From assembly GCF_030036535.1 (NCBI RefSeq), contig NZ_CP080388.1, positions 1,116,001 through 1,180,000 of the forward strand: DNA of 64,000 nt, in the 5' to 3' direction. Shown here one piece after another: positions 56,424 to 64,000 of the stretch (the first letter of the stretch is position 1; each line of letters begins with the position of its first letter). The notes below the pieces were generated by a model, which saw only the letters and a program-made list of their open reading frames with translations, was not told the origin of the DNA and did no database searches. Position numbers and translations under genes: made by a program. Origin of the DNA: Agrobacterium cucumeris (lineage in GTDB: Bacteria > Pseudomonadota > Alphaproteobacteria > Rhizobiales > Rhizobiaceae).

Positions 56424-56794
56424 TGCTGAAATTTCCTCGATCCCGCGCGTCTACGGAACCTGGTTCAGCTCATCTCCTCACCGAGACGCAGGCAGCCGAA
56501 CGCATACACAAATCCATCCACACACTCCGTAGGATTCGAAAACGGGGTGAAATCGGCTGCTACCAGATAGGTCGCTCCGCCTACTACACCCACCAGCATA
56601 TTGATGAATTTTTGAAAGGCTTAGAACTATGCAAAACGAACGGTACCAACTCGGCGAATATTGGCTCTCACAGCACAACAGCACCGTCTACAAAGCCACT
56701 TGGTACGACGCGGGCACTGGACAAACACGCCGCGCATCTCTTGGCACAAAAGACTTTCATGAAGCAAAAAAGCTCCTCGCAGAATACGCCCTGA
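56423..56794 (+). CDS. Excisionase-like helix-turn-helix protein
   Basis: A 123-residue protein. Residues 19-72 (HLLTETQAAERIHKSIHTLR, then RIRKRGEIGCYQIGRSAYYT and HQHIDEFL) match the HTH_17/MerR-type excisionase fold. The C-terminal 54 residues are read from sequence that also encodes the start of the integrase, a 166-bp overlap, and have no recognised domain. It probably directs excision of the island. Confidence 0.75.
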   Translation: MLKFPRSRASTEPGSAHLLTETQAAERIHKSIHTLRRIRKRGEIGCYQIGRSAYYTHQHIDEFLKGLELCKTNGTNSANIGSHSTTAPSTKPLGTTRALDKHAAHLLAQKTFMKQKSSSQNTP

Positions 56795-57759
56795 AGCAGA
56801 CAATACCTAAGGATCAAAGGGCCGCGGACATGCCACTAGGCCTCGTTTTCTACCGGTATTGGGAACACCATGCGAAGAACATTGCATCGGCAGACCAAGC
56901 AAAATACGCTTTATCGCTCTGGACCGAATTCTTGGGGGCCTCAACGGTTGCTGACCTCACGCCGCCAAAACAGAAAGAGTTCATTCTCTGGCTAAAGGCA
57001 AAAGGCTACAAGAATAGCTACGTATCTCGGACAATGTCCGTCGGACGGTCCGCTGTTCGCTTCTCATGGAAGAACGGCGAAATTAGCTCGGTGCCCTTTA
57101 TCTACGACGAGCCAGACAGGTCTGACGAGAAAGAACCCTATCTAGTCAAGCTCGCGGAGATGAGACGGCTACTAACTAAGGCGCAGGAGCGCCCTCATAT
57201 GTTCATCTATTGCATGATAGCACTGAACATCATGGCTCGACCGGAAGCCGCCCTCCAGCTTTCTCCGTCGCAGGTAGACCTTTCTGACCGGTGGATCAAC
57301 CTCAACCCAAAGGGCAGAAAACAGACGAAAAAATACCGTCCAATCGTCCCTATCACGAATACCCTACTACCCTTCCTCCAGCAGACAGATATCCCCGCAT
57401 TCGTGCTTTGGAACAGCAAACCTATAGCAAGCGTAAAAAAGACCTTTGCCTCCACCGTATTTGACGCAGGTCTGTCAAAAGAAATTACGCCGTATAGCCT
57501 GCGCCACACGATGGCTACTGAACTACGCCGTCGTGGTGTGTCGGCTTGGGAAATTGAGGGGCTTCTTGGGCACCGTAGACCAAGCACGACGGAGAAGTAT
57601 GCGCACTACGCGCCGGATTACTTGAGCGCAGGACGAATAGCCATAGACGCTTATTTCGAGACGCTCGGCTTGACCTACACTGTACCAAGGCTAGTTCACG
57701 TGTCAGAAGCGTGTCAGTCTCTAAAAATGAAAAATCCCCAGAAGGGGATTTCTCAATGA
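56629..57759 (+). CDS. int: Island tyrosine integrase
   Basis: A 376-residue tyrosine recombinase that inserts and excises the island at tRNA-Val. The N-terminal arm-binding and core-binding parts are followed by the catalytic domain with the first Arg in ARPEAALQL, YSLRHTMATELRRRG (His and Arg), GLLGHRRPSTTEKYAHYA with the third His and the nucleophile Tyr. All are present. It overlaps the excisionase-like frame and stops 6 bp before the right repeat; its last codons contain the hairpin at 57730-57751. Confidence 0.93.
   Translation: MQNERYQLGEYWLSQHNSTVYKATWYDAGTGQTRRASLGTKDFHEAKKLLAEYALKQTIPKDQRAADMPLGLVFYRYWEHHAKNIASADQAKYALSLWTEFLGASTVADLTPPKQKEFILWLKAKGYKNSYVSRTMSVGRSAVRFSWKNGEISSVPFIYDEPDRSDEKEPYLVKLAEMRRLLTKAQERPHMFIYCMIALNIMARPEAALQLSPSQVDLSDRWINLNPKGRKQTKKYRPIVPITNTLLPFLQQTDIPAFVLWNSKPIASVKKTFASTVFDAGLSKEITPYSLRHTMATELRRRGVSAWEIEGLLGHRRPSTTEKYAHYAPDYLSAGRIAIDAYFETLGLTYTVPRLVHVSEACQSLKMKNPQKGISQ
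57730..57751 (-). terminator. Terminator serving tRNA-Val, embedded in the integrase 3' codons
   Basis: An 8-bp stem (AAATCCCC with GGGGATTT) and a four-base loop, followed on the minus strand by a T-run. It lies 22 bp after the tRNA 3' end and within the last codons of int. It replaces the original tRNA terminator left at 36712-36743 on the far side of the island. Confidence 0.8.
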
Positions 57760-57765
57760 TATCAA

Positions 57766-57848
<83 letters not shown>

Positions 57849-57930
57849 TCCGTTGGCGGCGGATAGACCACAAAACCGGTTCATGCGTCAACTGCTTTTT
57901 TTCGGTTTTGTGAAGGTTTTTTAAGAGGCC

Positions 57931-58293
57931 TTACGCCACAAGGAGTTTGTTGACCTCATCCACCAGATCGCGCAGGTGGAACGGCTTGGAAAGCACCTTG
58001 GCGTCCTTCGGGGCCTTCGAATCGGCATTCAGTGCAACCGCGGCAAAGCCGGTGATGAACATGACTTTCAGGTCCGGGTCGAGTTCGGTCGCGCGTCGCG
58101 CGAGTTCTATGCCATCCATTTCAGGCATGACGATATCGGTCAGCAGTAGCGAAAAAGGCTCTTCGCGAAGCCGGTCGTAAGCGCTTGCGCCATTGTCGAA
58201 GGAAGAAACCTTGTAACCGGCTTTTTCCAGCGCCTTGACGAGGAAGCGGCGCATATCGTTGTCGTCTTCAGCAAGAAGAATTTTTTGATTCAT
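57931..58293 (-). CDS. cpdR: CpdR-type single-domain response regulator
   Basis: A 120-residue receiver-only protein: MNQKILLAEDDNDMRRFL with the acidic pair near residues 9-10, the phosphoacceptor Asp in LLTDIVMPEMDG near 51, a Thr in MFITGFAA and the Lys in VLSKPFHLRDL. This matches alphaproteobacterial CpdR, which controls ClpXP-dependent proteolysis in the cell cycle. The start at 58293 is the usual one; a longer frame adds eight residues. It lies next to tRNA-Val. Confidence 0.92.
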   Translation of the reverse strand: MNQKILLAEDDNDMRRFLVKALEKAGYKVSSFDNGASAYDRLREEPFSLLLTDIVMPEMDGIELARRATELDPDLKVMFITGFAAVALNADSKAPKDAKVLSKPFHLRDLVDEVNKLLVA

Positions 58294-58475
58294 GGTTAAG
58301 TGACCGTAACTGCTCAATGTTTGGAATACCCTAGCCCGATTATAGGATTTTCACGGTAAATATCCTGTGAACACGTGAATCGGTATAGCGCTGCTTTGGC
58401 GATAGTATGGACTTGCTGCACGGTAACTGGCAACATGAACATCCTGATAGTTTGTGACATGGTAAATGGGTCTGA

Positions 58476-59360
58476 ATGGACTGGGTAACGGGCGAATATG
58501 AGTTGTTTGAAGTAACGGAGCCTGCCGTTCAAACCCTGCCATTCGTCTATAACTCACCCCATAGCGGCCGCTGTTATCCCATTTCCTTCCTCGAATCGGC
58601 GCGGCTGGATTCACATGAGATTCGCCGCTCGGAAGATCATTTCGTCGATGAGCTTTTCGCCGCCGCCCCCGAGATCGGCGCGCCGCTTCTGAAAGCGAAT
58701 TTTCCCCGCGCCTATCTCGACGTCAATCGCGAGCCCTATGAGCTCGATCCGCGCATGTTCGAAGGCACCCTGCCGCCTTATGCCAATATCGGCTCCATGC
58801 GGGTTGCCGGCGGCTTGGGCACGGTGCCGCGCATCGTCGCCGAAAATATGGATATTTATGCTCACCGCCTGCCGGTCGATGAGGCACTATCGCGAATCGA
58901 GACGATCTACAAACCTTACCACGCCTGCCTGCGCCGGCTGCTTTCACGCACCCATGCCAATTTCGGCATGGCGGTGCTGATTGATTGCCATTCCATGCCC
59001 GGCAATATCCGCGTCGCCGGCTCGAACCTCCGGCCGGATGTGATCATCGGCGATCGCTACGGCACCAGCGCATCCCAGGAGGTCTCCCGAGCCGCCCTGC
59101 ATTTCCTGGAGGAGCTGGGCTTCATCGCGGTCTGCAACAAGCCTTATGCCGGCGGCTTCATCACCGAACATTACGGCCGGCCCATTCGCTCCCTCCACGC
59201 GCTGCAGATCGAGGTCAACCGGTCGCTTTACGTCGATGAGAAGACACTTTCGAAGAAAGCCGATTTTCCGGCCATTCAGGCATCGCTGGAAATCTTCATG
59301 CGTCAGCTCGGCGCTTTCGTTTCGGAATACGCGATCGAGACCTCGCTCGCCGCCGAATAA
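58476..59360 (+). CDS. N-formylglutamate amidohydrolase-family protein
   Basis: A 294-residue hydrolase. The conserved blocks VYNSPHSGRCYP, RSEDHFVDELF, NREPYELDPRMF and IDCHSMPG carry the metal-binding Asp and His residues. The family cleaves N-formyl-glutamate (HutG) or similar formyl-amino acids. It diverges from cpdR across a 182-bp gap holding both promoters. A role in histidine or formylated amino-acid breakdown is inferred, since no hut genes are adjacent. Confidence 0.92.
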   Translation: MDWVTGEYELFEVTEPAVQTLPFVYNSPHSGRCYPISFLESARLDSHEIRRSEDHFVDELFAAAPEIGAPLLKANFPRAYLDVNREPYELDPRMFEGTLPPYANIGSMRVAGGLGTVPRIVAENMDIYAHRLPVDEALSRIETIYKPYHACLRRLLSRTHANFGMAVLIDCHSMPGNIRVAGSNLRPDVIIGDRYGTSASQEVSRAALHFLEELGFIAVCNKPYAGGFITEHYGRPIRSLHALQIEVNRSLYVDEKTLSKKADFPAIQASLEIFMRQLGAFVSEYAIETSLAAE

Positions 59361-59419
59361 CGCGCCAAATTCCCGATATTTCAAATCTTTAGACGAGACC
59401 GTCTGGCGGCATGCCGGGC

Positions 59420-59496
59420 AAAAAAAACCGCGCTTTTGGCGCGGTCAAGTCTAGGGAGGAAACACCCAAGGAGGGTATTTACAGTCAAAGACTGCA
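59420..59496 (-). ncRNA. Candidate small RNA with anti-Shine-Dalgarno loops
   Basis: On the minus strand, a TTGACA -35 (59525-59530), a 17-base spacer and TAGCGT -10 (59502-59507) precede three stem-loops: CAGTC-TTT-GACTG, ACCC-TCCTT-GGGT and the 7-bp GC-rich terminator (59427-59445) with an eight-T run. The loop of the second and the single strand before the third carry CCTCCT and CCTCCC, complementary to ribosome sites. This is the layout of alphaproteobacterial sRNAs of the alpha-r14 type. No peptide is encoded. Confidence 0.6.
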
Positions 59497-59501
59497 GGGT
59501 C

Positions 59502-59530
59502 ACGCTACGCAGTGCGTGCACAATTGTCAA
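59502..59530 (-). promoter_or_regulatory. Promoter of the candidate small RNA
   Basis: TTGACA and TAGCGT hexamers 17 bases apart on the minus strand, about 6 bases before the inferred RNA start. The -35 is perfect, the -10 is only partly like the consensus. Confidence 0.5.
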
Positions 59531-59694
59531 TCATTTTATTTTATGCCTATTTTTTAGACTTATGCCGAAAATATGGAAACACCGGCTCCCGCATCCATAC
59601 GAGTGGACGGCGGATGTGATTCCGGTCTATGCATTTCGCCACGCAATTCAGGCCACATCATTCAGGCTCCACCATCCAGGCAATGAGGTTTCGC

Positions 59695-60471
59695 ATGCTG
59701 CCCGACCGGAATTTCTTCTTCAAACTTGCCGATGCAGCCAGTGCTGAAACGCTTCCCCGCTTTCGCACGGGCATTGCCGTCACCAACAAGCAGGATGGCG
59801 GCTATGATCCGGTGACGGAAGGCGATCAGGCAGCAGAAACCGCCATTCGTGCGCTCATCGAAGAGCATTTTCCGCAGCACGGCATTCTTGGCGAAGAACA
59901 CGGTAATGTCGGTCTCGACCGCGACCATATCTGGGTCATCGACCCGATCGACGGTACCCGCGCCTTCATTTCCGGCGTGCCGGTCTGGGGCACGCTGATT
60001 GGTTTCCATTCAGCCGGCCGCGCCACGATGGGCATCATGGACCAGCCCTTCACGAAAGAGCGTTATTTCGCAGATGGTGAAAGTGCCTGGTATTTCGGAC
60101 CCGATGGCGAAAAGAAAATCCGCACGCGTGATTGCGCGTCTCTGTCCGATGCGGTGCTGTTCACCACCACCCCGCATATCTTCACCGCGGAAGAAAAGCC
60201 GCTTTATGAAAAGGTAGAGAAACAGGTCCGCCTTTTCCGCTACGGTGTGGATTGTTACGCCTATTGCCTGCTGGCCGCCGGCCATGTTGATCTGGTGATC
60301 GAATCCGGTCTGAAGCCCTATGATGTCGGCGCATTGATCCCGGTGATCGAGCAGGCCGGCGGTATCATGACCACGTGGGATGGTGGGCGCCCGGAAAATG
60401 GCGGGCGCATTCTGGCAGCCGGTTCCAAGGCCGTGCACGAAGAAGCCCTGGCCATTCTCTCGAAACTCTAG
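59695..60471 (+). CDS. hisN: Histidinol-phosphatase/inositol-monophosphatase-family protein
   Basis: A 258-residue metal-dependent phosphatase of the IMPase fold. The metal-binding sites are in GEEHG near residue 66, WVIDPIDGTRAFISG near 85-99 and GLKPYDVGALIPVIEQAGG near 207. The match to rhizobial histidinol-phosphatases is good, so it probably catalyses the histidinol-phosphate step of histidine synthesis; other phosphatases of this fold remain possible. The start at 59695 is preceded by GAGGTTTCGC; a longer frame has no site. Confidence 0.85.
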   Translation: MLPDRNFFFKLADAASAETLPRFRTGIAVTNKQDGGYDPVTEGDQAAETAIRALIEEHFPQHGILGEEHGNVGLDRDHIWVIDPIDGTRAFISGVPVWGTLIGFHSAGRATMGIMDQPFTKERYFADGESAWYFGPDGEKKIRTRDCASLSDAVLFTTTPHIFTAEEKPLYEKVEKQVRLFRYGVDCYAYCLLAAGHVDLVIESGLKPYDVGALIPVIEQAGGIMTTWDGGRPENGGRILAAGSKAVHEEALAILSKL

Positions 60472-60490
60472 GAGCCTGGCTGAGCGGCGA

Positions 60491-61432
60491 TCACTCCGGC
60501 GCGAAAAACGCGTCGATGGCCGCGAGCGCCTGTTTGCGGAAAACATCGCGTTCATGCAGTAGTTCATGGCGCGCACCGGTGACGGGAAGAAGCTGTGCCG
60601 CCCGGAAATTGCGCGACAGTTCTTCCTGCGCCTTATAGGGCGTAATCGTATCCAGCATCGGCGCCAGAATGAGGGTCGGAATGGTGATGTTCGTCAGATG
60701 ATCCTGACGGGTCACCCGCGCCATGGCCTTCAAGGCTTCATAGACCCAGCGCGCCGTTGGCGCACCGATGAACAGTTCCGGAAATTGCCGGTGCAGCGAT
60801 AGATTTCGCGCAAAACGCTTCGCATCCGAGGTCAGCGGGTTGCCATCGAAATCCCGCTCACGTTGATCCTTGCCGAGCTGAATTCTTCCGAGGCCAATCA
60901 GACTTAAGACCGTCGAGACAAGCCGGATGACGGGCGAAGGAACGGATTGCTGGCTGTCCAGCTCGATGAATGGCGAGCAAAGCGCCAGTCGGTCTATCCG
61001 GTTGGACAGGTCGGGTGCCGCCGCAAGTGCTGCAAGCGCACCGGTGGAATGCGCGATCATGAAGAATGGCAGCCGTGTATCCGGCAACACCACCTGCTCG
61101 AGAAACAGGCTGATATCGCGCTGATAGTCGGAAAACCGCCGAACATGCCCGGCGCCCGGCCTCTTCAGCAGCCGTTCAGAACCGCCCTGCCCGCGCGTGT
61201 CGAAGGTCGCGACCCAGAAGCCCATGGCCGTCAGATCGGCAATCGTTTCGAAATATTTCTCGATACACTCGTTGCGGCCGTGCAGAAGAACCACCGTTCC
61301 GCGGGCAATATGGCGGCTGGCGCGAAAGATCGCATATCGAAGCTGCTTGCCGCCATGGCCGGCAAAATATCCGACGGTATGGTTGCCGGGAACCGGGTTA
61401 TCTTCACTGACGCGCAATGTGGCTTCGATCAT
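60491..61432 (-). CDS. Alpha/beta hydrolase, lysophospholipase-like
   Basis: A 313-residue hydrolase of the serine aminopeptidase S33 group (PldB-like). The nucleophile is in MIAHSTGALAAL near residue 125 (G-H-S-type elbow as AHSTG), the oxyanion region in VVLLHGRNECIEKYFE near 46 and the acid/His residues late in the sequence (LDTITPY and GARHELLHE). The start at 61432 follows GGAAAAGACCG. The substrate is probably a lysophospholipid or monoacylglycerol; this is inferred from family. Confidence 0.85.
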   Translation of the reverse strand: MIEATLRVSEDNPVPGNHTVGYFAGHGGKQLRYAIFRASRHIARGTVVLLHGRNECIEKYFETIADLTAMGFWVATFDTRGQGGSERLLKRPGAGHVRRFSDYQRDISLFLEQVVLPDTRLPFFMIAHSTGALAALAAAPDLSNRIDRLALCSPFIELDSQQSVPSPVIRLVSTVLSLIGLGRIQLGKDQRERDFDGNPLTSDAKRFARNLSLHRQFPELFIGAPTARWVYEALKAMARVTRQDHLTNITIPTLILAPMLDTITPYKAQEELSRNFRAAQLLPVTGARHELLHERDVFRKQALAAIDAFFAPE

Positions 61433-61669
61433 CGGTCTTTTCCGGCTTTTCAACTCTTTTCGGATAGGTCGGCGGCGACAGAAGGTCAAAGAAAAAATTG
61501 CCGGAACCGTCGGTTAAAGCAGTCGCGGTTCCGGCTAGTAAGACAGAAGAAGAAGGGACGTTATTGCTTCTGTCCACGGAGAATGTCTCCGATGACCGCA
61601 GTTTTATGGCGCTCAAACTGAACGATGCCGGAACCGGATGTTCAGCCATGGTTCATGTTGTGACCACCC

Positions 61670-61698
61670 CTTGACGCCGGCTCAAGCCATTCCCATCT
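61670..61698 (+). promoter_or_regulatory. Heat-shock (RpoH-type) promoter of hsp20
   Basis: CTTGACG at 61670-61676, a 15-base spacer and CCCATCT at 61692-61698 closely match the sigma-32 consensus. They lie about 100 bp before the hsp20 ATG, giving a leader of about 95 bases. Confidence 0.65.
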
Positions 61699-61705
61699 CC
61701 TTCAT

Positions 61706-61764
61706 GCGGTCGCCAGAACGGGACCGCGCCCTATGTCCGGCCGTTGCCAGAACGGGACGCCGGA
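61706..61764 (+). promoter_or_regulatory. Structured 5' leader of hsp20 with repeated motif
   Basis: Two stem-loops share the loop-side text GCCAGAACGGGAC: GCGGTC/GACCGC at 61706-61727 and TCCGGC/GCCGGA with inner CGTT/AACG at 61736-61764. Multiple hairpins before the ribosome site AGGAGG are typical of ROSE-type RNA thermometers in rhizobial small heat-shock genes. No hairpin clearly covering the AGGAGG was found, so this is tentative. Confidence 0.45.
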
Positions 61765-61799
61765 TTTAACCGCAAACAGTCGCTTCTTAGGAGGACACC

Positions 61800-62282
61800 A
61801 TGCGTCACGTCGATTTTTCCCCCCTCTATCGCTCCACCGTTGGCTTCGACCGTCTTTTCTCGATGCTTGACGGCCTCGGCCAGCCCGAACAGGCCCAGTC
61901 CTATCCGCCCTACAACATCGAGCGGACGGGTGAGAACACCTATCGTATCACCATGGCTGTTGCCGGTTTCGATGAGACCGAACTCAGCATTGAATCCCGC
62001 GCCAATGCGCTGACGGTGAAGGCTGAGAAGTCCGGGGACGAGAAGTCATCCGAAGGCGAATTCCTGTATCGCGGCATCGCCACGCGCGCTTTCGAACGCC
62101 GCTTCCAGCTTGCCGACCACGTCGAAGTCCAGACCGCTTCCTTAAAGAACGGCCTGCTCCACATTGATCTCGTCCGCAATATCCCGGAAGCCATGAAGCC
62201 GCGCCGCATCGCGATCTCGTCCGACAGCGCCGATGCGCCGAAGACGATCGAAGCCCAGATCACGCCGGCTCAGGTCAACTAA
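61800..62282 (+). CDS. Small heat-shock protein Hsp20
   Basis: A 160-residue small heat-shock protein of the IbpA type common in rhizobia. It begins MRHVDFSPLYRSTVGFDRLF, has the alpha-crystallin domain from about residue 40 to 135 (YNIERTGENTYRITMAVAGF at its start, LKNGLLHIDLVRNIPE near its end) and a C-terminal tail without a clear IxI motif. It acts in the cytosol, holding unfolded proteins. The ATG follows AGGAGG. A good RpoH promoter lies upstream and a terminator downstream. Confidence 0.95.
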   Translation: MRHVDFSPLYRSTVGFDRLFSMLDGLGQPEQAQSYPPYNIERTGENTYRITMAVAGFDETELSIESRANALTVKAEKSGDEKSSEGEFLYRGIATRAFERRFQLADHVEVQTASLKNGLLHIDLVRNIPEAMKPRRIAISSDSADAPKTIEAQITPAQVN

Positions 62283-62303
62283 ACTATCGTGAAATGCAAT
62301 CGG

Positions 62304-62330
62304 AACGGCCCCTTCACGGGGCCGTTTTTG
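62304..62330 (+). terminator. Rho-independent terminator of hsp20
   Basis: A 9-bp stem (AACGGCCCC with GGGGCCGTT) and a short TTCAC loop, followed by a T-run, 21 bp after the hsp20 stop. Confidence 0.85.
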
Positions 62331-62348
62331 TTTGCAGAAATTCTCGTG

Positions 62349-63368
62349 TCAGCGGGTGGATGCCGCCACGCCTTCTGCGGCAGCCGTTTCCATAATCGCT
62401 GCCTTCTCATGGGCCTTGCGGGCATAACGCTGGGCCAGCACGGCGCAGACCATCAGCTGAATCTGGTGGAAGAGCATGATTGGCAAAACGATTGCGCCAA
62501 TGCTCTGGCCGGCAAAGATCGCGCCCGCCATGGGCACGCCACTGGCAAGGCTCTTCTTGGACCCGCAGAAGGTGATGGTGATTTCATCCGCCTTGTTGAA
62601 ACCAAGCGCCCGGCTGCCGAACATCGTTACGCAGAGGACAAACGCCAGAAGCAGGATGTTGATGACAATGACCACGCCGATGTCGCGCAGGGAAAACGTC
62701 TGCCAGATACCCTCGATGACAGCATCGGAAAAAGCGAGATAGACAACCATCAAGATCGAGCCGCGATCAACGGGAGACAGCAGTTTTTTGCGCGCCCGGA
62801 TCCAGTCGCCAATCCACGGCTGCAACACCTGACCGACGATGAAAGGCAACAACAGCTGCAGGAAGATTTGCAGGAAAGCGTCCAGCGAAAACCCGTTGCC
62901 ATGGCCGCCGACCGTAAACAGCAGGCCAACCAGCAATGGCGTCAGGAACATGCCGAAAATATTCGATGCCGAAGCCGAGCAGATCGCCGCCGGCACGTTT
63001 CCGCCCGCCATGGAGGTGAAGGCGATGGAGGATTGCACAGTGGATGGCAGGACACAGAGAAACAGCACGCCCATATAAAGCGGCGCCGGCAGGATGTTTT
63101 CGGGAATGAAACCGATCGCCACGCCCAGCAACGGGAAAAGGCCGAAAGTGACGAGCAGGATCGCCAGATGCAGACGCCAGTGCAGGATGCCGGCAATCAC
63201 CACATCCCGCGAAAGTCGCGCACCATGCAGGAAGAACAGAAGCGCAATCGCCAGCTTCGTCGCAAGGCCGAAATATTCCGCCGGCTGACCGCTGATGGGC
63301 AGAAAGGAAGCCAAAATCACGGTGGCCACCAACATCATGGTGAAGCGGTCAGGCAGGAAGCGGGTCAT
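62349..63368 (-). CDS. Bile acid:sodium symporter (BASS)-family transporter
   Basis: A 339-residue inner-membrane protein with about nine to ten helices of the BASS/SBF-like (YfeH) family. Helical segments such as LAIALLFFLHGARLS, the crossover-type PSTVQSSIAFTSMAGGNVPAAI motif and LLLPFIVGQVLQP are visible. Transport of an organic anion is likely; the substrate is unknown. It is divergent from a LysR regulator which may control it. Between them the gap carries the repeated ATCATGA and ATCATGATT text. Confidence 0.9.
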   Translation of the reverse strand: MTRFLPDRFTMMLVATVILASFLPISGQPAEYFGLATKLAIALLFFLHGARLSRDVVIAGILHWRLHLAILLVTFGLFPLLGVAIGFIPENILPAPLYMGVLFLCVLPSTVQSSIAFTSMAGGNVPAAICSASASNIFGMFLTPLLVGLLFTVGGHGNGFSLDAFLQIFLQLLLPFIVGQVLQPWIGDWIRARKKLLSPVDRGSILMVVYLAFSDAVIEGIWQTFSLRDIGVVIVINILLLAFVLCVTMFGSRALGFNKADEITITFCGSKKSLASGVPMAGAIFAGQSIGAIVLPIMLFHQIQLMVCAVLAQRYARKAHEKAAIMETAAAEGVAASTR

Positions 63369-63467
63369 GGGAAAATCTTTCCGGCATCAGTTTTACTTGA
63401 AATGTCAGCCACTATCGCTAATCATGAATTCGAATGCAAAGACTAACAGTTATCATGATTTGAGATA

Positions 63468-64000
63468 ATGCTGAACCTTCAACATCTAGCCAGCTTCGTC
63501 ATGCTGCAGCAAACCGGCAGTTTCACTCTCGCAGCCGAGCGACTGGGTGTCGGCCAATCCACCGTCAGCCAGCATATTCAACGGCTGGAAGCCTCGCTTG
63601 GTCGCCGGCTGATTGCACGTAGTACCCATCAGGTAAAACTGACCGGTGAAGGCGAGGCACTGCTCGGTTATGCCCGCAATATGCTTGACATCGACAGCAA
63701 GGTCTCCTCGCTCTTCAGCGAAAGCCGCCTGCGCGGACGGCTGAGGCTTGGTGTATCCGAAGATTTCGTCGCCAGCCGGCTGACGGCCATTCTGGAAGAG
63801 TTCATCCGTCTTTATCCTCTAGTGGATCTGGAACTGACGGTTTCGCTGAGCGGCGTACTTTACCAGATGCAGGATAATGGCGAACTGGATGTGGTGCTGG
63901 CCAAACGCCGTCTTGGTGACAAGCTCGGACACTTCCTCTATCGCGAACCGCTGGTGTGGCTGGCGCGTGACCCCGAGCGCATGCTGAACCAGCCGGACGC
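63468..64000 (+). CDS. LysR-family transcriptional regulator (partial, runs off window end)
   Basis: The first 177 residues of a LysR regulator. The DNA-binding part is MLNLQHLASFVMLQQTGSFT, then AAERLGVGQSTVSQHIQRLE, and the effector domain starts with LRLGVSEDFVASRL. The ATG at 63468 is the usual family start. It is divergent from the BASS transporter, with a short gap of 99 bp, and probably regulates it. Confidence 0.9.
   Translation, partial: MLNLQHLASFVMLQQTGSFTLAAERLGVGQSTVSQHIQRLEASLGRRLIARSTHQVKLTGEGEALLGYARNMLDIDSKVSSLFSESRLRGRLRLGVSEDFVASRLTAILEEFIRLYPLVDLELTVSLSGVLYQMQDNGELDVVLAKRRLGDKLGHFLYREPLVWLARDPERMLNQPD

Overview
The window looks like a chromosomal segment of an Agrobacterium/Rhizobium-group alphaproteobacterium. 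The signs are a CpdR-type receiver gene, an N-formylglutamate amidohydrolase and a histidinol-phosphatase-like gene beside tRNA-Val(GAC), many solute transporters paired with LysR or SorC regulators, and GC-rich coding sequence with tight ATGA/GTGA overlaps. No species can be fixed from the sequence alone.

Positions 1-36,700 are a series of catabolic and transport operons. (a) 1-1934: an SDR dehydrogenase followed by polar amino-acid ABC permeases, cut by the window edge. (b) 2117-9577: a tripartite tricarboxylate transporter (TctC, TctB, TctA) with an RraA/HMG-aldolase-like protein, a DenD-like dehydrogenase, an SDR, a D-2-hydroxyacid dehydrogenase and a LysR regulator; this is probably hydroxy-acid or sugar-acid catabolism. 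(c) 9776-11600: two paralogous EamA exporters, tail to tail and overlapping. (d) 11796-16586: BCCP, biotin carboxylase, a second BCCP-like protein without the biotinyl lysine, then PxpB, PxpC and PxpA, giving 5-oxoprolinase genes fused into one operon with biotin-carboxylase parts. (e) 16741-20688: a polyamine/opine-type ABC importer. (f) 21121-23992: an aminotransferase, an SDR and a LysR regulator. (g) 24144-26348: a chemoreceptor. (h) 26606-36428: a ribose-type ABC importer, SorC-family regulator, aldo/keto reductase, GlpD-like flavoenzyme, LsrF/FbaB-like aldolase and FGGY kinase, resembling a polyol or sugar catabolic operon, with a repeated palindromic motif in its promoter region.

Positions 36,748-57,821 are a genomic island of about 21 kb inserted in the 3' half of tRNA-Val(GAC). 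It is bounded by 56-bp direct repeats, and a tyrosine integrase lies directly against the intact tRNA. The island is visibly richer in A+T than its flanks. It carries a second tyrosine recombinase coupled to a RarA-C-like protein, a set of unrecognised genes including an OST-HTH-like protein, a broken AlbA_2-domain gene, a convergent DNA adenine methylase/PD-(D/E)XK nuclease pair, two large HEPN-type proteins (DUF4209-like and LA2681-like), a XRE regulator, two divergent Arc-type ribbon-helix-helix proteins and an excisionase-like protein. No conjugation genes are visible. It reads as a defence-bearing integrative element.

Positions 57,774-64,000 return to chromosomal backbone: tRNA-Val, cpdR, N-formylglutamate amidohydrolase, a candidate small RNA with anti-Shine-Dalgarno loops, a histidinol-phosphatase-like gene, a lysophospholipase-like hydrolase, an hsp20 gene with a good heat-shock (RpoH-type) promoter and a structured leader, a BASS-family transporter and a partial divergent LysR regulator.
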